Shown one piece after another: positions 1 through 5,979 of a stretch of DNA of 30,046 bases. The position numbers were made by a program, and so were the translations under genes. The notes beneath the pieces are model-generated. The model worked only from the letters and a program-made list of their open reading frames with translations. It was not told where the DNA came from and did no database searches. This DNA comes from a virus: positions 1-30,046 of the IMG/VR virus record IMGVR_UViG_3300025289_000094. One strand, written 5' to 3'. How positions within the stretch are numbered: the first letter of the stretch is position 1; the number at the start of each line of letters is the position of its first letter.

Positions 1-1
1 G

Positions 2-154
2 GAGGGTGAACGAAAACTCCTGCTGCAGGTCGCGTCACCGGTCCATGCCGACGAACTCACTGCCCGGCTGGGTCTGTATGCCGCCCAGTACCTGCAGGGT
101 CGCTTTCCGGACAAAAACGTTCGGGCCAATTTCGCCGCAAAAGTACCCGCATGA
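2..154 (+). CDS. C-terminal end of an unidentified protein (partial)
   Basis: An open frame enters from the left edge and ends with TGA at 152-154, giving about 50 residues with no stop. The TGA overlaps the next start codon as ATGA (151-154), the same coupling used by the following genes, which supports a real gene end rather than a chance frame. The visible part is mixed charged and hydrophobic (for example LLLQVASPVHADELTARL) with no motif I recognise. The function is unknown. It is the first visible member of a four-gene plus-strand operon. Confidence 0.55.
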   Translation, partial: EGERKLLLQVASPVHADELTARLGLYAAQYLQGRFPDKNVRANFAAKVPA

Positions 155-555
155 CTCACCCCGTCCCGCCCATCCTCTGCCACGCTACCAGCGGCGAAGC
201 CTTTGAGGGCATCCGGCGCGTCGGGCACATTCGCCAGCCCGTCTGGTCCGTAGACGGCGAAGACCCGGCTGCCGTCGAATACGCCTTGATGCACGCCTAC
301 GACCGATGGGGCGCGAGACACTCCTTCTGCGCGATCTTCTTCCGGTCGGTCAATGCCCGCAAGTGGAACATCGGCCACGCGGCCAGCGGCCGCATCGCGT
401 TCTACGAGTGCATCTTGGACGTCCCCGTCGGCCACATCACCCAGGTGCTGCGCATCCGGCACTACCTGGCCGGCCGAGACCCGCAGGTCGTGCTGGCGGC
501 GCCGGCGATGTTCCAGGCCCAGCTTGCCAGCCAATACGCTGAGGTGACCCCATGA
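151..555 (+). CDS. Hypothetical protein, 134 aa
   Basis: The 134-residue frame starts at an ATG overlapping the previous stop (ATGA) and ends by overlapping the next start (ATGA at 552-555). It is probably soluble: no membrane segment is visible, and there are several aromatic and histidine residues (WGARHSFCAIFF, ARKWNIGHAASGRIAFYEC). I do not recognise a family. Tight coupling on both sides says it is co-translated with the two small membrane proteins that follow. Because it lies on the plus strand upstream of a regulator gene, it may belong to the phage non-structural region or to an adjoining accessory operon; the sequence does not decide this. Confidence 0.6.
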   Translation: MTHPVPPILCHATSGEAFEGIRRVGHIRQPVWSVDGEDPAAVEYALMHAYDRWGARHSFCAIFFRSVNARKWNIGHAASGRIAFYECILDVPVGHITQVLRIRHYLAGRDPQVVLAAPAMFQAQLASQYAEVTP

Positions 556-911
556 GCTTCAAGCAATTCCTGTTTATCCTCCCCGTCACCGCCTTCTGTC
601 TGCTCTGCGAATATAGCGCCCGACTGGCCGTGTTCGTCGTGCAGCACAGCCCAGCCGCTCAGGCTGCTGCTGGGCTGGCCGTCACCGGTCTCGCCGGCGG
701 GCTGGCGGCCTTCGTCGCCTACCGGCCGCTGCCTGTCCCGGAAGAGCCTATCGCCGACCGCATCGCCCGCGAAGACGCCGAAAACATCATCCGTGTCGCC
801 ACCCTCGTCGCAGCCGCCAACCAGCCCCCCCAGGCAGGTGACCGCACGGCTGTAAGCGTAAATCCGCCTGGGGGAGTGGCCCCGGAAGGGGTGGGGGGCT
901 GGATCCAATGA
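552..911 (+). CDS. Small membrane protein, 119 aa
   Basis: Two hydrophobic stretches are visible near the N-terminus: about residues 5-29 (FLFILPVTAFCLLCEYSA) and about 35-57 (AAQAAAGLAVTGLAGGLAAFVA). A soluble, acidic C-terminal half follows (PVPEEPIADRIAREDAENI). This suggests a two-pass inner-membrane protein with a cytoplasmic tail. The start overlaps the previous stop as ATGA, and the end overlaps the next start (908) in the same way. The last 25 residues are Gly/Pro-rich and look unstructured. No family is recognised. The topology resembles small holins, but the lysis region of this phage is on the other strand, so I do not assign that role. Confidence 0.6.
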   Translation: MSFKQFLFILPVTAFCLLCEYSARLAVFVVQHSPAAQAAAGLAVTGLAGGLAAFVAYRPLPVPEEPIADRIAREDAENIIRVATLVAAANQPPQAGDRTAVSVNPPGGVAPEGVGGWIQ

Positions 912-1492
912 GCGAAACCCGCCTCTGGCCATCGGCCTTCGCCGCCCTCCTCGCCTCCCTGTGCTGGGCGCTGGCCACCCGCCCCAACCTGGCAGACTGG
1001 CAGCGCCTCTTCCTGTCCACCGCCGGCGTCCTCCTCGGCCTCTACGCCACCCTCAACGCCGTCGGCTGGCTCAGCCAGTTCCTGCCCACCTGGGCCGAAT
1101 TCCTCAACCGCCTGCGCCACCCGGAGATAGACATCGCTGGCGCCGTGCGCGGCCTGAACGAACTCCAACTTGCCTATGCCCTCGGCGCCAGCGGCCGGCT
1201 CGAACGCCGCGCCTGGTCCGGCGGCATCGAGACCGTCTTCGTCCAGGGCGGCCGGGAACTCTCCGCTGACTGGTTCGCTAACTACCTTGACCTGTGCATC
1301 GGCTACGGCACGGAAGACCTGCCCAGCTTGCGCCGGCACGCCAACGGGAGTGCTGCCCAGCTGGACGAACAGGCCGCCATCCACTGGCTCATCGCTGCCG
1401 GCTATGTCGAACCCCGCCCCGGCCAGCGCTTCACCTGGCTGCCGGGAACGGATGCCGAAACGACCCGTAAACGCCTCTTTGGGGACGATTGA
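908..1492 (+). CDS. Membrane-anchored protein with soluble C-terminal domain, 194 aa
   Basis: Two N-terminal hydrophobic segments are visible (about residues 8-24, PSAFAALLASLCWALA, and 33-55, LFLSTAGVLLGLYATLNAVGW). About 135 soluble residues follow, rich in Trp, Leu and Ala, with a segment (AAIHWLIAAGYVEPRPGQRFTWLP) that could be a winged-helix-like fold. The start overlaps the preceding stop (ATGA at 908-911). It is the last gene of the coupled plus-strand set, followed by an 82-base gap before the regulator. No known family is recognised. A membrane-tethered protein-interaction or DNA-reading domain is possible, but that is a guess from the order of segments only. Confidence 0.6.
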   Translation: MSETRLWPSAFAALLASLCWALATRPNLADWQRLFLSTAGVLLGLYATLNAVGWLSQFLPTWAEFLNRLRHPEIDIAGAVRGLNELQLAYALGASGRLERRAWSGGIETVFVQGGRELSADWFANYLDLCIGYGTEDLPSLRRHANGSAAQLDEQAAIHWLIAAGYVEPRPGQRFTWLPGTDAETTRKRLFGDD

Positions 1493-1522
1493 GCGATTTT
1501 CGACTCTGCCCCTGCCGGCCGA

Positions 1523-1543
1523 AGGTGTATAGCAGGTGTATAG
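1523..1543 (+). repeat. Tandem 10-bp direct repeat upstream of the XRE regulator
   Basis: AGGTGTATAG occurs at 1523-1532 and again at 1534-1543, a period of 11 bases (one helical turn), 32 bases before the GTG start of the XRE-type regulator gene. The second copy runs into TATAGT, which could serve as a -10 box. Direct repeats on one face of the helix next to a regulator gene are typical of autoregulatory operators, but binding is inference. A one-mismatch copy, AGGTATATAG, lies at 4538-4547 at the far end of the adjacent cassette. Confidence 0.4.
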
Positions 1544-1574
1544 TCGGCCCTGTTTTTGAACGGAATAGCTGAAC

Positions 1575-1994
1575 GTGGCTTCTGATATGACTCTCTCAAA
1601 TACCCCCGCCTTTTCTGCCTCGGATTTACGCTGGTTCCGGGAGGGGCTGGGCCTGTCCCTGGCTGGTCTGGCCGATGCGCTTAGCAAGGTCAGCGGCCGC
1701 ACGCCTCCGTACACCCGCGGCTACATCTCCAACCTGGAGAACGGCCGGCAGGCGATCTCGGAAGGAATAGAGGTCGCCGTTCGCCGCCTGCACGCCCTGC
1801 ACCAGAGCGAAGGCCTGCCGCAGCTGGCTACTGTGGAGATTCAGGCCGACCCCATGACCGTCGAGCCTGGCGCCATCTACGCCGGCAGCTCCCGCCGGTG
1901 CAAGTGGGCCGACTGCCGGAAGCCCTTCATCCCCAGCGGGCCGGCGCAGAAGCAATGCCCGGAATGCAAGGTGCTGCGAAGAAAGGGGGGATGA
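1575..1994 (+). CDS. XRE-family helix-turn-helix regulator with C-terminal zinc-ribbon-like tail
   Basis: This is probably a DNA-binding repressor or regulator. Residues about 17-75 read as an XRE/Cro-type helix-turn-helix: an opening helix (WFREGLGLSLAGLADAL), a loop with TRGYISNLENGRQ as recognition helix, and a closing helix (VAVRRLHALH). The C-terminal 35 residues carry four cysteines spaced as in a small zinc ribbon (CKWADC ... CPEC). The start is a GTG at 1575 or an ATG at 1587; neither has a clear Shine-Dalgarno, so a leaderless message is possible. It sits just upstream of the methylase cassette and has its own tandem repeat upstream. A temperate-phage repressor or a cassette regulator both fit. 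Confidence 0.75.
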   Translation: MASDMTLSNTPAFSASDLRWFREGLGLSLAGLADALSKVSGRTPPYTRGYISNLENGRQAISEGIEVAVRRLHALHQSEGLPQLATVEIQADPMTVEPGAIYAGSSRRCKWADCRKPFIPSGPAQKQCPECKVLRRKGG

Positions 1995-2035
1995 TGGGCA
2001 CATCAATTTCGGATCGGGATGTCGGGATTGCAATG

Positions 2036-2041
2036 TATAAT
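2036..2041 (+). promoter_or_regulatory. Candidate promoter (-10 TATAAT) of the ParB-like/methylase cassette
   Basis: A perfect TATAAT lies at 2036-2041 in the gap after the XRE gene; no good -35 hexamer is seen 16-18 bases upstream. A start site 6-8 bases downstream would fall at about 2047-2049, inside the left arm of the inverted repeat 2042-2052/2071-2081. That placement has regulatory consequences, described in the findings. Confidence 0.5.
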
Positions 2042-2081
2042 CTCCTTCAACTTGGACAAATTGCAGTCACAGTTGAAGGAG
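2042..2081 (+). promoter_or_regulatory. RBS-sequestering hairpin in the leader of the ParB-like gene
   Basis: The arms CTCCTTCAACT (2042-2052) and AGTTGAAGGAG (2071-2081) are perfect 11-base reverse complements separated by 18 bases. The right arm contains the Shine-Dalgarno AAGGAG of the ATG at 2087, so in a transcript carrying both arms the ribosome site is paired. A transcript starting at the TATAAT box at 2036-2041 would lack about half of the left arm. The pairing is seen directly; control by it is inference. Confidence 0.6.
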
Positions 2082-2086
2082 GGGTA

Positions 2087-3493
2087 ATGCCCGCGATCCG
2101 ACACATTCCCGTTGAAGAACTCAGCATTGACTTGAATAATTACCGTACACTTCGGCAGCCTGACGAAGTAAGCGCCGTGCATGCCATGATCGATTCGAGT
2201 CCAGGTCGGTTTTGGGCCCTAATGGAAAGTCTGTTAGATGATGGGTATCTTCCCACTGAGAACATAATTGCACTGAAGGCCGAAGTCAATGGAACGTTAG
2301 TTGTAAAGGAGGGCAATCGTAGGGTGGCTTCGATGAAGCTGATACTTGGAATGTTTGCCGATGACGAATTTACTATCCCCGACAATCTCAAGGATAAGAT
2401 CTCAACCCTACTGCCTGAATGGGTTTCCGCCAACAGAAGCCTTCCGTGCACAATCTACGATACCGCAGAAGCTGCGGCAGTTAGCCGGGTAGTGAGACTA
2501 ACCCACGGCAAGGGCGAGGCGGCTTCTCGTGAAAACTGGAGCGCCTTAGCGCGGGCGCGTCATGCTCGAGATGAGAGCGGATCAAACGAGAATGCGCTCG
2601 ATCTTCTTGAAAAATACCTCGAGGCGGGGAAGAACATCACCCACACAGAACGCAGTGCTTGGGGGAGCGAATTCCCGCTCACGATTTTGGAAGAGGCGAT
2701 GAAGAAATTGGCTCCTCGGCTGGGGGTAATCAACGCACCGAAACTTGTCGAGGCGTACCCGAAGGTCAAATACAGGGATCAACTAGACGAAGTTATCAAA
2801 GCTATAGGTACGGGTCAAATCAATTTCGAGAAGATGCGATCAAAGTCGGTGGACTTCGCCTTGCCGTTTGGCATCCCTCCGATGCCAGAAGATTCAGAAA
2901 GTACCACGGATGCAAACCGAACTAAGAGTGGTGGTGGCCAAGCAACCGGATCGCAAAGTGAGACCAGTAAAAGCACAAGTACTTCTACCGGCGCTGGCAG
3001 AAAACCAACCGCAACATCAATCAATGACACGCGCTCAGTGAGAGCCGCACTACGAAAATTCAAACCAGCGGGAGAAAATCGCGAAAAGCTAGTTGCTCTC
3101 AAAGACGAAGCGATTGCTCTTGACATTAGCAAGACTCCTCTCGCATTTTGCTTCGTCCTACGAAGCATGTTTGAACTTTCCGCCAAAGCCTACTGCGCCG
3201 AGCACGCAAGTAAAGGCGGGCCAGTTCTATTGAAAGCAGACGGTGGGGATAGAAAGCTTGTGGAGGTTCTCAAGGATATACACAAACATTTAGTCACCTT
3301 AGACAGCGGCAAGCCGGACAAAGAGAAAGTAAAGCTTTTCCACGCAGCAATTACAGAGCTGACAAAGCAGGAAGGCCTCCTTTCGGTTACCTCAATGAAC
3401 CAGCTGATCCATAATCCGCACTTTTCCCTTACTGCCAAGGACATTGCGATCACGTTTGGGAACATCGTCCGCTTCCTGGAAGCAATGAACTAA
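2087..3493 (+). CDS. ParB-like N-terminal domain protein, 468 aa
   Basis: The N-terminal ~90 residues resemble a ParB/Srx-type domain: HIPVEELSIDLNNYR opens it and the signature VKEGNRRVASM lies at about 73-83. This fold binds or hydrolyses nucleotides (CTPase in ParB, nuclease in other relatives). A Ser/Thr/Gly-rich linker spans roughly 266-305. A helical C-terminal domain (about 310-468) follows, ending near NQLIHNPHFSLT; it recalls HEPN-like domains, but I see no clear RxxxxH, so that is weak. ATG 2087 is chosen because AAGGAGG precedes it by 5-6 bases; longer in-frame starts overlap the XRE gene. Codon and base use are clearly AT-richer than in its neighbours, as in the methylase 16 bases downstream, so the pair looks transferred as a unit. 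Chromosome partitioning is unlikely, because no ParA is present. Confidence 0.7.
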   Translation: MPAIRHIPVEELSIDLNNYRTLRQPDEVSAVHAMIDSSPGRFWALMESLLDDGYLPTENIIALKAEVNGTLVVKEGNRRVASMKLILGMFADDEFTIPDNLKDKISTLLPEWVSANRSLPCTIYDTAEAAAVSRVVRLTHGKGEAASRENWSALARARHARDESGSNENALDLLEKYLEAGKNITHTERSAWGSEFPLTILEEAMKKLAPRLGVINAPKLVEAYPKVKYRDQLDEVIKAIGTGQINFEKMRSKSVDFALPFGIPPMPEDSESTTDANRTKSGGGQATGSQSETSKSTSTSTGAGRKPTATSINDTRSVRAALRKFKPAGENREKLVALKDEAIALDISKTPLAFCFVLRSMFELSAKAYCAEHASKGGPVLLKADGGDRKLVEVLKDIHKHLVTLDSGKPDKEKVKLFHAAITELTKQEGLLSVTSMNQLIHNPHFSLTAKDIAITFGNIVRFLEAMN

Positions 3494-3509
3494 GGGAAGG
3501 AGGCCTTCA

Positions 3510-4427
3510 ATGAAGTACCCCTCTCCTCTGCGGTATCCAGGTGGAAAAAACAAACTGGCCTCATTTGTCGACCTGATTCTCCAACAAAACCAATTATTGG
3601 GCGGAGAATATATTGAGGCATATGCCGGCGGAGCCAGCATTGCACTGCGCCTACTCATGACAGGGCGCGTGTCTCGCATACACATCAACGACATTAGCCA
3701 GCAAATCTATTGCTTCTGGGATGCAGTTCTCAACGAAACCGATGCATTAGTGCAAAAAATCCGCAAGACCCCGATATCAATGAGGACCTGGGGTCAACAG
3801 CGGGCAATTCTGGATCATCCCGAAAACAGAACACCGCTGGAGATAGCATTCTCCACATTCTTTCTGAATCGCACAAATCGATCGGGGATCATTACTGGAG
3901 GCGTGATCGGAGGAAAGTCGCAAGCGGGCGATTGGCAACTTGACGCGCGCTTCAACAGGGAAGGCCTAATCACTCGGATTCAGGAGATAGCCAAATTCCG
4001 CCAGGGCATAAGCCTATACAATCTGGATGCAGCAACATTCATCCAAAAAATCCCCAATCAATTGGCCACAAAGGCTCTAATGTACCTTGACCCACCGTAC
4101 TATTCGAAGGGGAAGAGGCTGTACACCAATCACTACTCTCATGCTGACCATGCTGCAATTGCCGCCATCATCTCAAAACTAAAAATCCCCTGGATGGTTT
4201 CTTACGACAATGCCCCGCAAGTATATGATCTATACGATCAATACGAGAGGCAAACTTATTCACTGCAGTACAGCGCAAATCTCCATGCAGAAGGCGCTGA
4301 GGTGATATTCTTTAGCCCCGATCTAATTGTCCCGGAAGTGGAAAACCCCGCAAGAATAAAAGCGAACGACCGCAGAGGTGAGGGGGGCACCCCGACGGTC
4401 ATTCGTGAACAGTCTACCAAAGCGTAG
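3510..4427 (+). CDS. DNA adenine-N6 methylase, D12 (Dam) class
   Basis: It transfers methyl from S-adenosylmethionine to adenine N6 in DNA. The D12-class motifs appear in the usual order: RYPGGKNKL at residues 8-16, the SAM-binding EAYAGGAS at 36-43, an N-x-D-like motif (HINDIS) near 58, and the catalytic DPPY at 194-197. The length (305 aa) is normal for Dam-type enzymes; the last ~30 residues are a polar tail. The start is preceded by GGAAGGAGG. No restriction endonuclease is adjacent, so it is a solitary methylase paired with the ParB-like protein. It may protect phage DNA from host restriction, or supply the modification that the ParB-like partner reads; the pairing is seen, the function inferred. 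The base composition is AT-rich relative to the phage late genes. Confidence 0.88.
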   Translation: MKYPSPLRYPGGKNKLASFVDLILQQNQLLGGEYIEAYAGGASIALRLLMTGRVSRIHINDISQQIYCFWDAVLNETDALVQKIRKTPISMRTWGQQRAILDHPENRTPLEIAFSTFFLNRTNRSGIITGGVIGGKSQAGDWQLDARFNREGLITRIQEIAKFRQGISLYNLDAATFIQKIPNQLATKALMYLDPPYYSKGKRLYTNHYSHADHAAIAAIISKLKIPWMVSYDNAPQVYDLYDQYERQTYSLQYSANLHAEGAEVIFFSPDLIVPEVENPARIKANDRRGEGGTPTVIREQSTKA

Positions 4428-4464
4428 GCGCGAAGTCAATCAACTGTCAAACCCTTTACAAAAC

Positions 4465-4492
4465 ACAGCCCCCGACTCTCGCCGGGGGCTGT
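4465..4492. terminator. Hairpin terminator between converging operons
   Basis: ACAGCCCCC (4465-4473) pairs perfectly with GGGGGCTGT (4484-4492), with an extra G-C pair inside and a loop of 8. It is 37 bases after the methylase stop and about 60 bases from the end of the minus-strand late operon. The downstream tract is TTATATA on the plus strand and TTTTGTAAA on the minus strand, so it can plausibly stop transcription from both sides. Confidence 0.75.
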
Positions 4493-4551
4493 TATATACC
4501 CTGTGCCACCGCACGCCAGGCGGCAGGTGGTTGTCATAGGTATATAGCGGA

Positions 4552-5049
4552 CTACTTCGCCGCGGCCTTGATGTCCTTGGCCATCTGCTTCGTGGTCAAC
4601 GCCGGCACGTACTGGAACACCAGCTTCTTCAGCAGCAAGTAGTACACGCTGGCCACGCCGGCCACCTGGCCACCCGCCACCACCAGGGCATTGGCGAAAG
4701 ACAACAGTGCGCCAACAAGCCCCAGTGGATCAGAAGTATCCAGGGTGGGCCACACAAGGGTACGCAGGAAGTCACTGGCGCCGCCCCATAAGAACGAGGC
4801 GACCACACCGCCGGCAAAGATTACCCAGGTGATCGCGTCCGAGGAGATGGGCTTGCCGCCGCGCTCCACGTAGACTTTGTACAACTGGGCCAGCGCCGGC
4901 AGCGCCAGCATCGTCAGGAACGTCCATGCTGCTTCCGGGATGGCCGGCGGCTCGCCCTCCTGCAGCGGGGCGGCCGCCACGATCAGCGGCATCACCAGGA
5001 TCAGCACGACCAACAGCCAGGTGCGGAACTTCGGGGAAAACGTCTTCAT
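4552..5049 (-). CDS. Membrane protein at the end of the late operon, 165 aa (holin-like candidate)
   Basis: The N-terminus (KFRTWLLVVLILVMPLIVA) is a strong signal-like membrane segment with AAA at its end. Further hydrophobic stretches lie at about 40-60 (AAWTFLTMLALPALAQLY), 73-92 (ITWVIFAGGVVASFLWGG) and 105-140 (LVGALLSFANALVVAGG...VASVYYLLL). The C-terminus is short and Lys-rich. Several passes plus a basic tail suit a holin or other lysis-accessory role at the end of a late operon, but no family is recognised. The ATG at 5049 is chosen because AAGGAG lies 6-7 bases upstream; a TTG further up would overlap that site. Confidence 0.65.
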   Translation of the reverse strand: MKTFSPKFRTWLLVVLILVMPLIVAAAPLQEGEPPAIPEAAWTFLTMLALPALAQLYKVYVERGGKPISSDAITWVIFAGGVVASFLWGGASDFLRTLVWPTLDTSDPLGLVGALLSFANALVVAGGQVAGVASVYYLLLKKLVFQYVPALTTKQMAKDIKAAAK

Positions 5050-5085
5050 CGAAAACTCCTTCAATAGTGGGGTTCAGGGAGGCGA

Positions 5086-5322
5086 TTAGGGCACATACTC
5101 CGGCCAATGCCACGTGCCGGGGCCATCTCCGATTTTCACGGAGGTTTTGAGTTCCGGTAGGTCGTTCCAGTCAACCGGCATAACGTAGAGGTTCACCACT
5201 TCCGGCGAGAACACCTGGCAGACACACGCCGCCGCGTGTTGCCCATCGGGACGTTCGAAGTGGACAATTCGTCCCACGGAGGGCGTTTGCGTCTTCACCT
5301 GGGTTGCTTCATCTTCTTGCAT
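5086..5322 (-). CDS. Hypothetical protein, 78 aa
   Basis: A short soluble protein with no known family recognised. The middle (VGRIVHFERPDGQHAAACVCQVF) has a beta-rich look, and NLYVMPVDWNDLP is followed by a Trp/Pro-rich end (GTWHWPEYVP). The ATG at 5322 has an excellent Shine-Dalgarno (AAAGGAG, 7 bases upstream), which favours it over longer in-frame starts. It lies between the two small membrane genes and the last membrane gene of the late operon. Small proteins of this shape are common near phage lysis and baseplate genes, often annotated only as hypothetical. Confidence 0.6.
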   Translation of the reverse strand: MQEDEATQVKTQTPSVGRIVHFERPDGQHAAACVCQVFSPEVVNLYVMPVDWNDLPELKTSVKIGDGPGTWHWPEYVP

Positions 5323-5406
5323 CGAGATCTCCTTTGGGTAGTTGAGTAGGGGTAAGTGCTTCGGTTTGCGCGCCAACATCCTCACATGGGTCTCACCTCC
5401 TCCCGT

Positions 5407-5697
5407 TCATCGCGGCTTCCGCCGGCGCTCCTGCAGCCGTGCGATCTCCGCCTTCAGGCGCGTGCGCTCGTCTCGCAGCTTCTCGTTTTCGTTGAGCAGC
5501 TCAATGATGCGCTCCGCCTGGCTGGTATTCGACGTCTGCAGCGTCTGAATGGTGGCCACCTGGCTGGCGATAATCCGGCTCTGGATGTCCTGGCGATTGG
5601 CGCCGAACATCCGCAGCGAGATCAGGCCGCCGGAAACCAGCACGATGAATGTGCCGATCTGGATCAATAGGGTTTGCAATTCAGGATTTATTCCCAT
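5407..5697 (-). CDS. Single-pass membrane protein with C-terminal coiled coil, 96 aa
   Basis: Residues about 8-31 form one hydrophobic segment (LLIQIGTFIVLVSGGLISL). A long amphipathic helix follows (about 50-90: AERIIELLNENEKLRDERTR) and a very basic end (RRRKPR). Topology and length match Rz-type inner-membrane spanins or small coiled-coil phage membrane proteins, but there is no nested Rz1 lipoprotein that I can see. The start overlaps the end of the upstream membrane gene by 17 bases. The ribosome site is weak (GGTGGG), so translational coupling is likely. A lysis-accessory function is inferred from position. Confidence 0.6.
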   Translation of the reverse strand: MGINPELQTLLIQIGTFIVLVSGGLISLRMFGANRQDIQSRIIASQVATIQTLQTSNTSQAERIIELLNENEKLRDERTRLKAEIARLQERRRKPR

Positions 5698-5968
5698 GTC
5701 CCACCATCAGGCCGGGAAGCAGCATCACCCCCGGACCCGGTAACAGGGCCAGCAACGCCGGCCGCAGAATTACGAAGGGTTCTGGCAGCACGCCCAGCAA
5801 GAAAAGAACGTAAGCCACAGCGCACGCCACCAACGACGGCGCCATGTAGGCGACACTGTTGGGCACATAGCGGTAGCGGTGAAACGTCAGCAGAATGCAG
5901 CCGATGGAGAACAGCGCTGCCAGGATGTTCAGTGTCGGAAATACCTGGTTGTAAAGTATCGTAATCAT
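5681..5968 (-). CDS. Three-pass small membrane protein, 95 aa (holin candidate)
   Basis: Three hydrophobic segments are visible: about residues 8-29 (VFPTLNILAALFSIGCILL), 37-60 (SVAYMAPSLVACAVAYVLFL) and 65-88 (FVILRPALLALLPGPGVMLL). Size and topology are those of a class I holin. It starts 12 bases after the stop of the lysin candidate, with AGGACGCAGGT before the ATG at 5968. A long in-frame upstream extension is Arg/Gly/Ala-rich and is a shadow of the lysin gene. Being directly next to the lysin supports a lysis role. Two other small membrane proteins nearby compete for the name holin, so I do not choose one firmly. Confidence 0.62.
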   Translation of the reverse strand: MITILYNQVFPTLNILAALFSIGCILLTFHRYRYVPNSVAYMAPSLVACAVAYVLFLLGVLPEPFVILRPALLALLPGPGVMLLPGLMVGHGNKS

Positions 5969-5979
5969 ACCTGCGTCCT

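Noticed and set aside
1898-2086. Longer start for the ParB-like protein
   Set aside because: The first residues are the zinc-ribbon region of the XRE gene in another frame, and the ATG at 2087 has the only strong Shine-Dalgarno.
2087-3493. ParB-like protein as a plasmid or chromosome partition gene
   Set aside because: There is no ParA neighbour and no parS-like array was seen; the C-terminal two thirds do not look like ParB.
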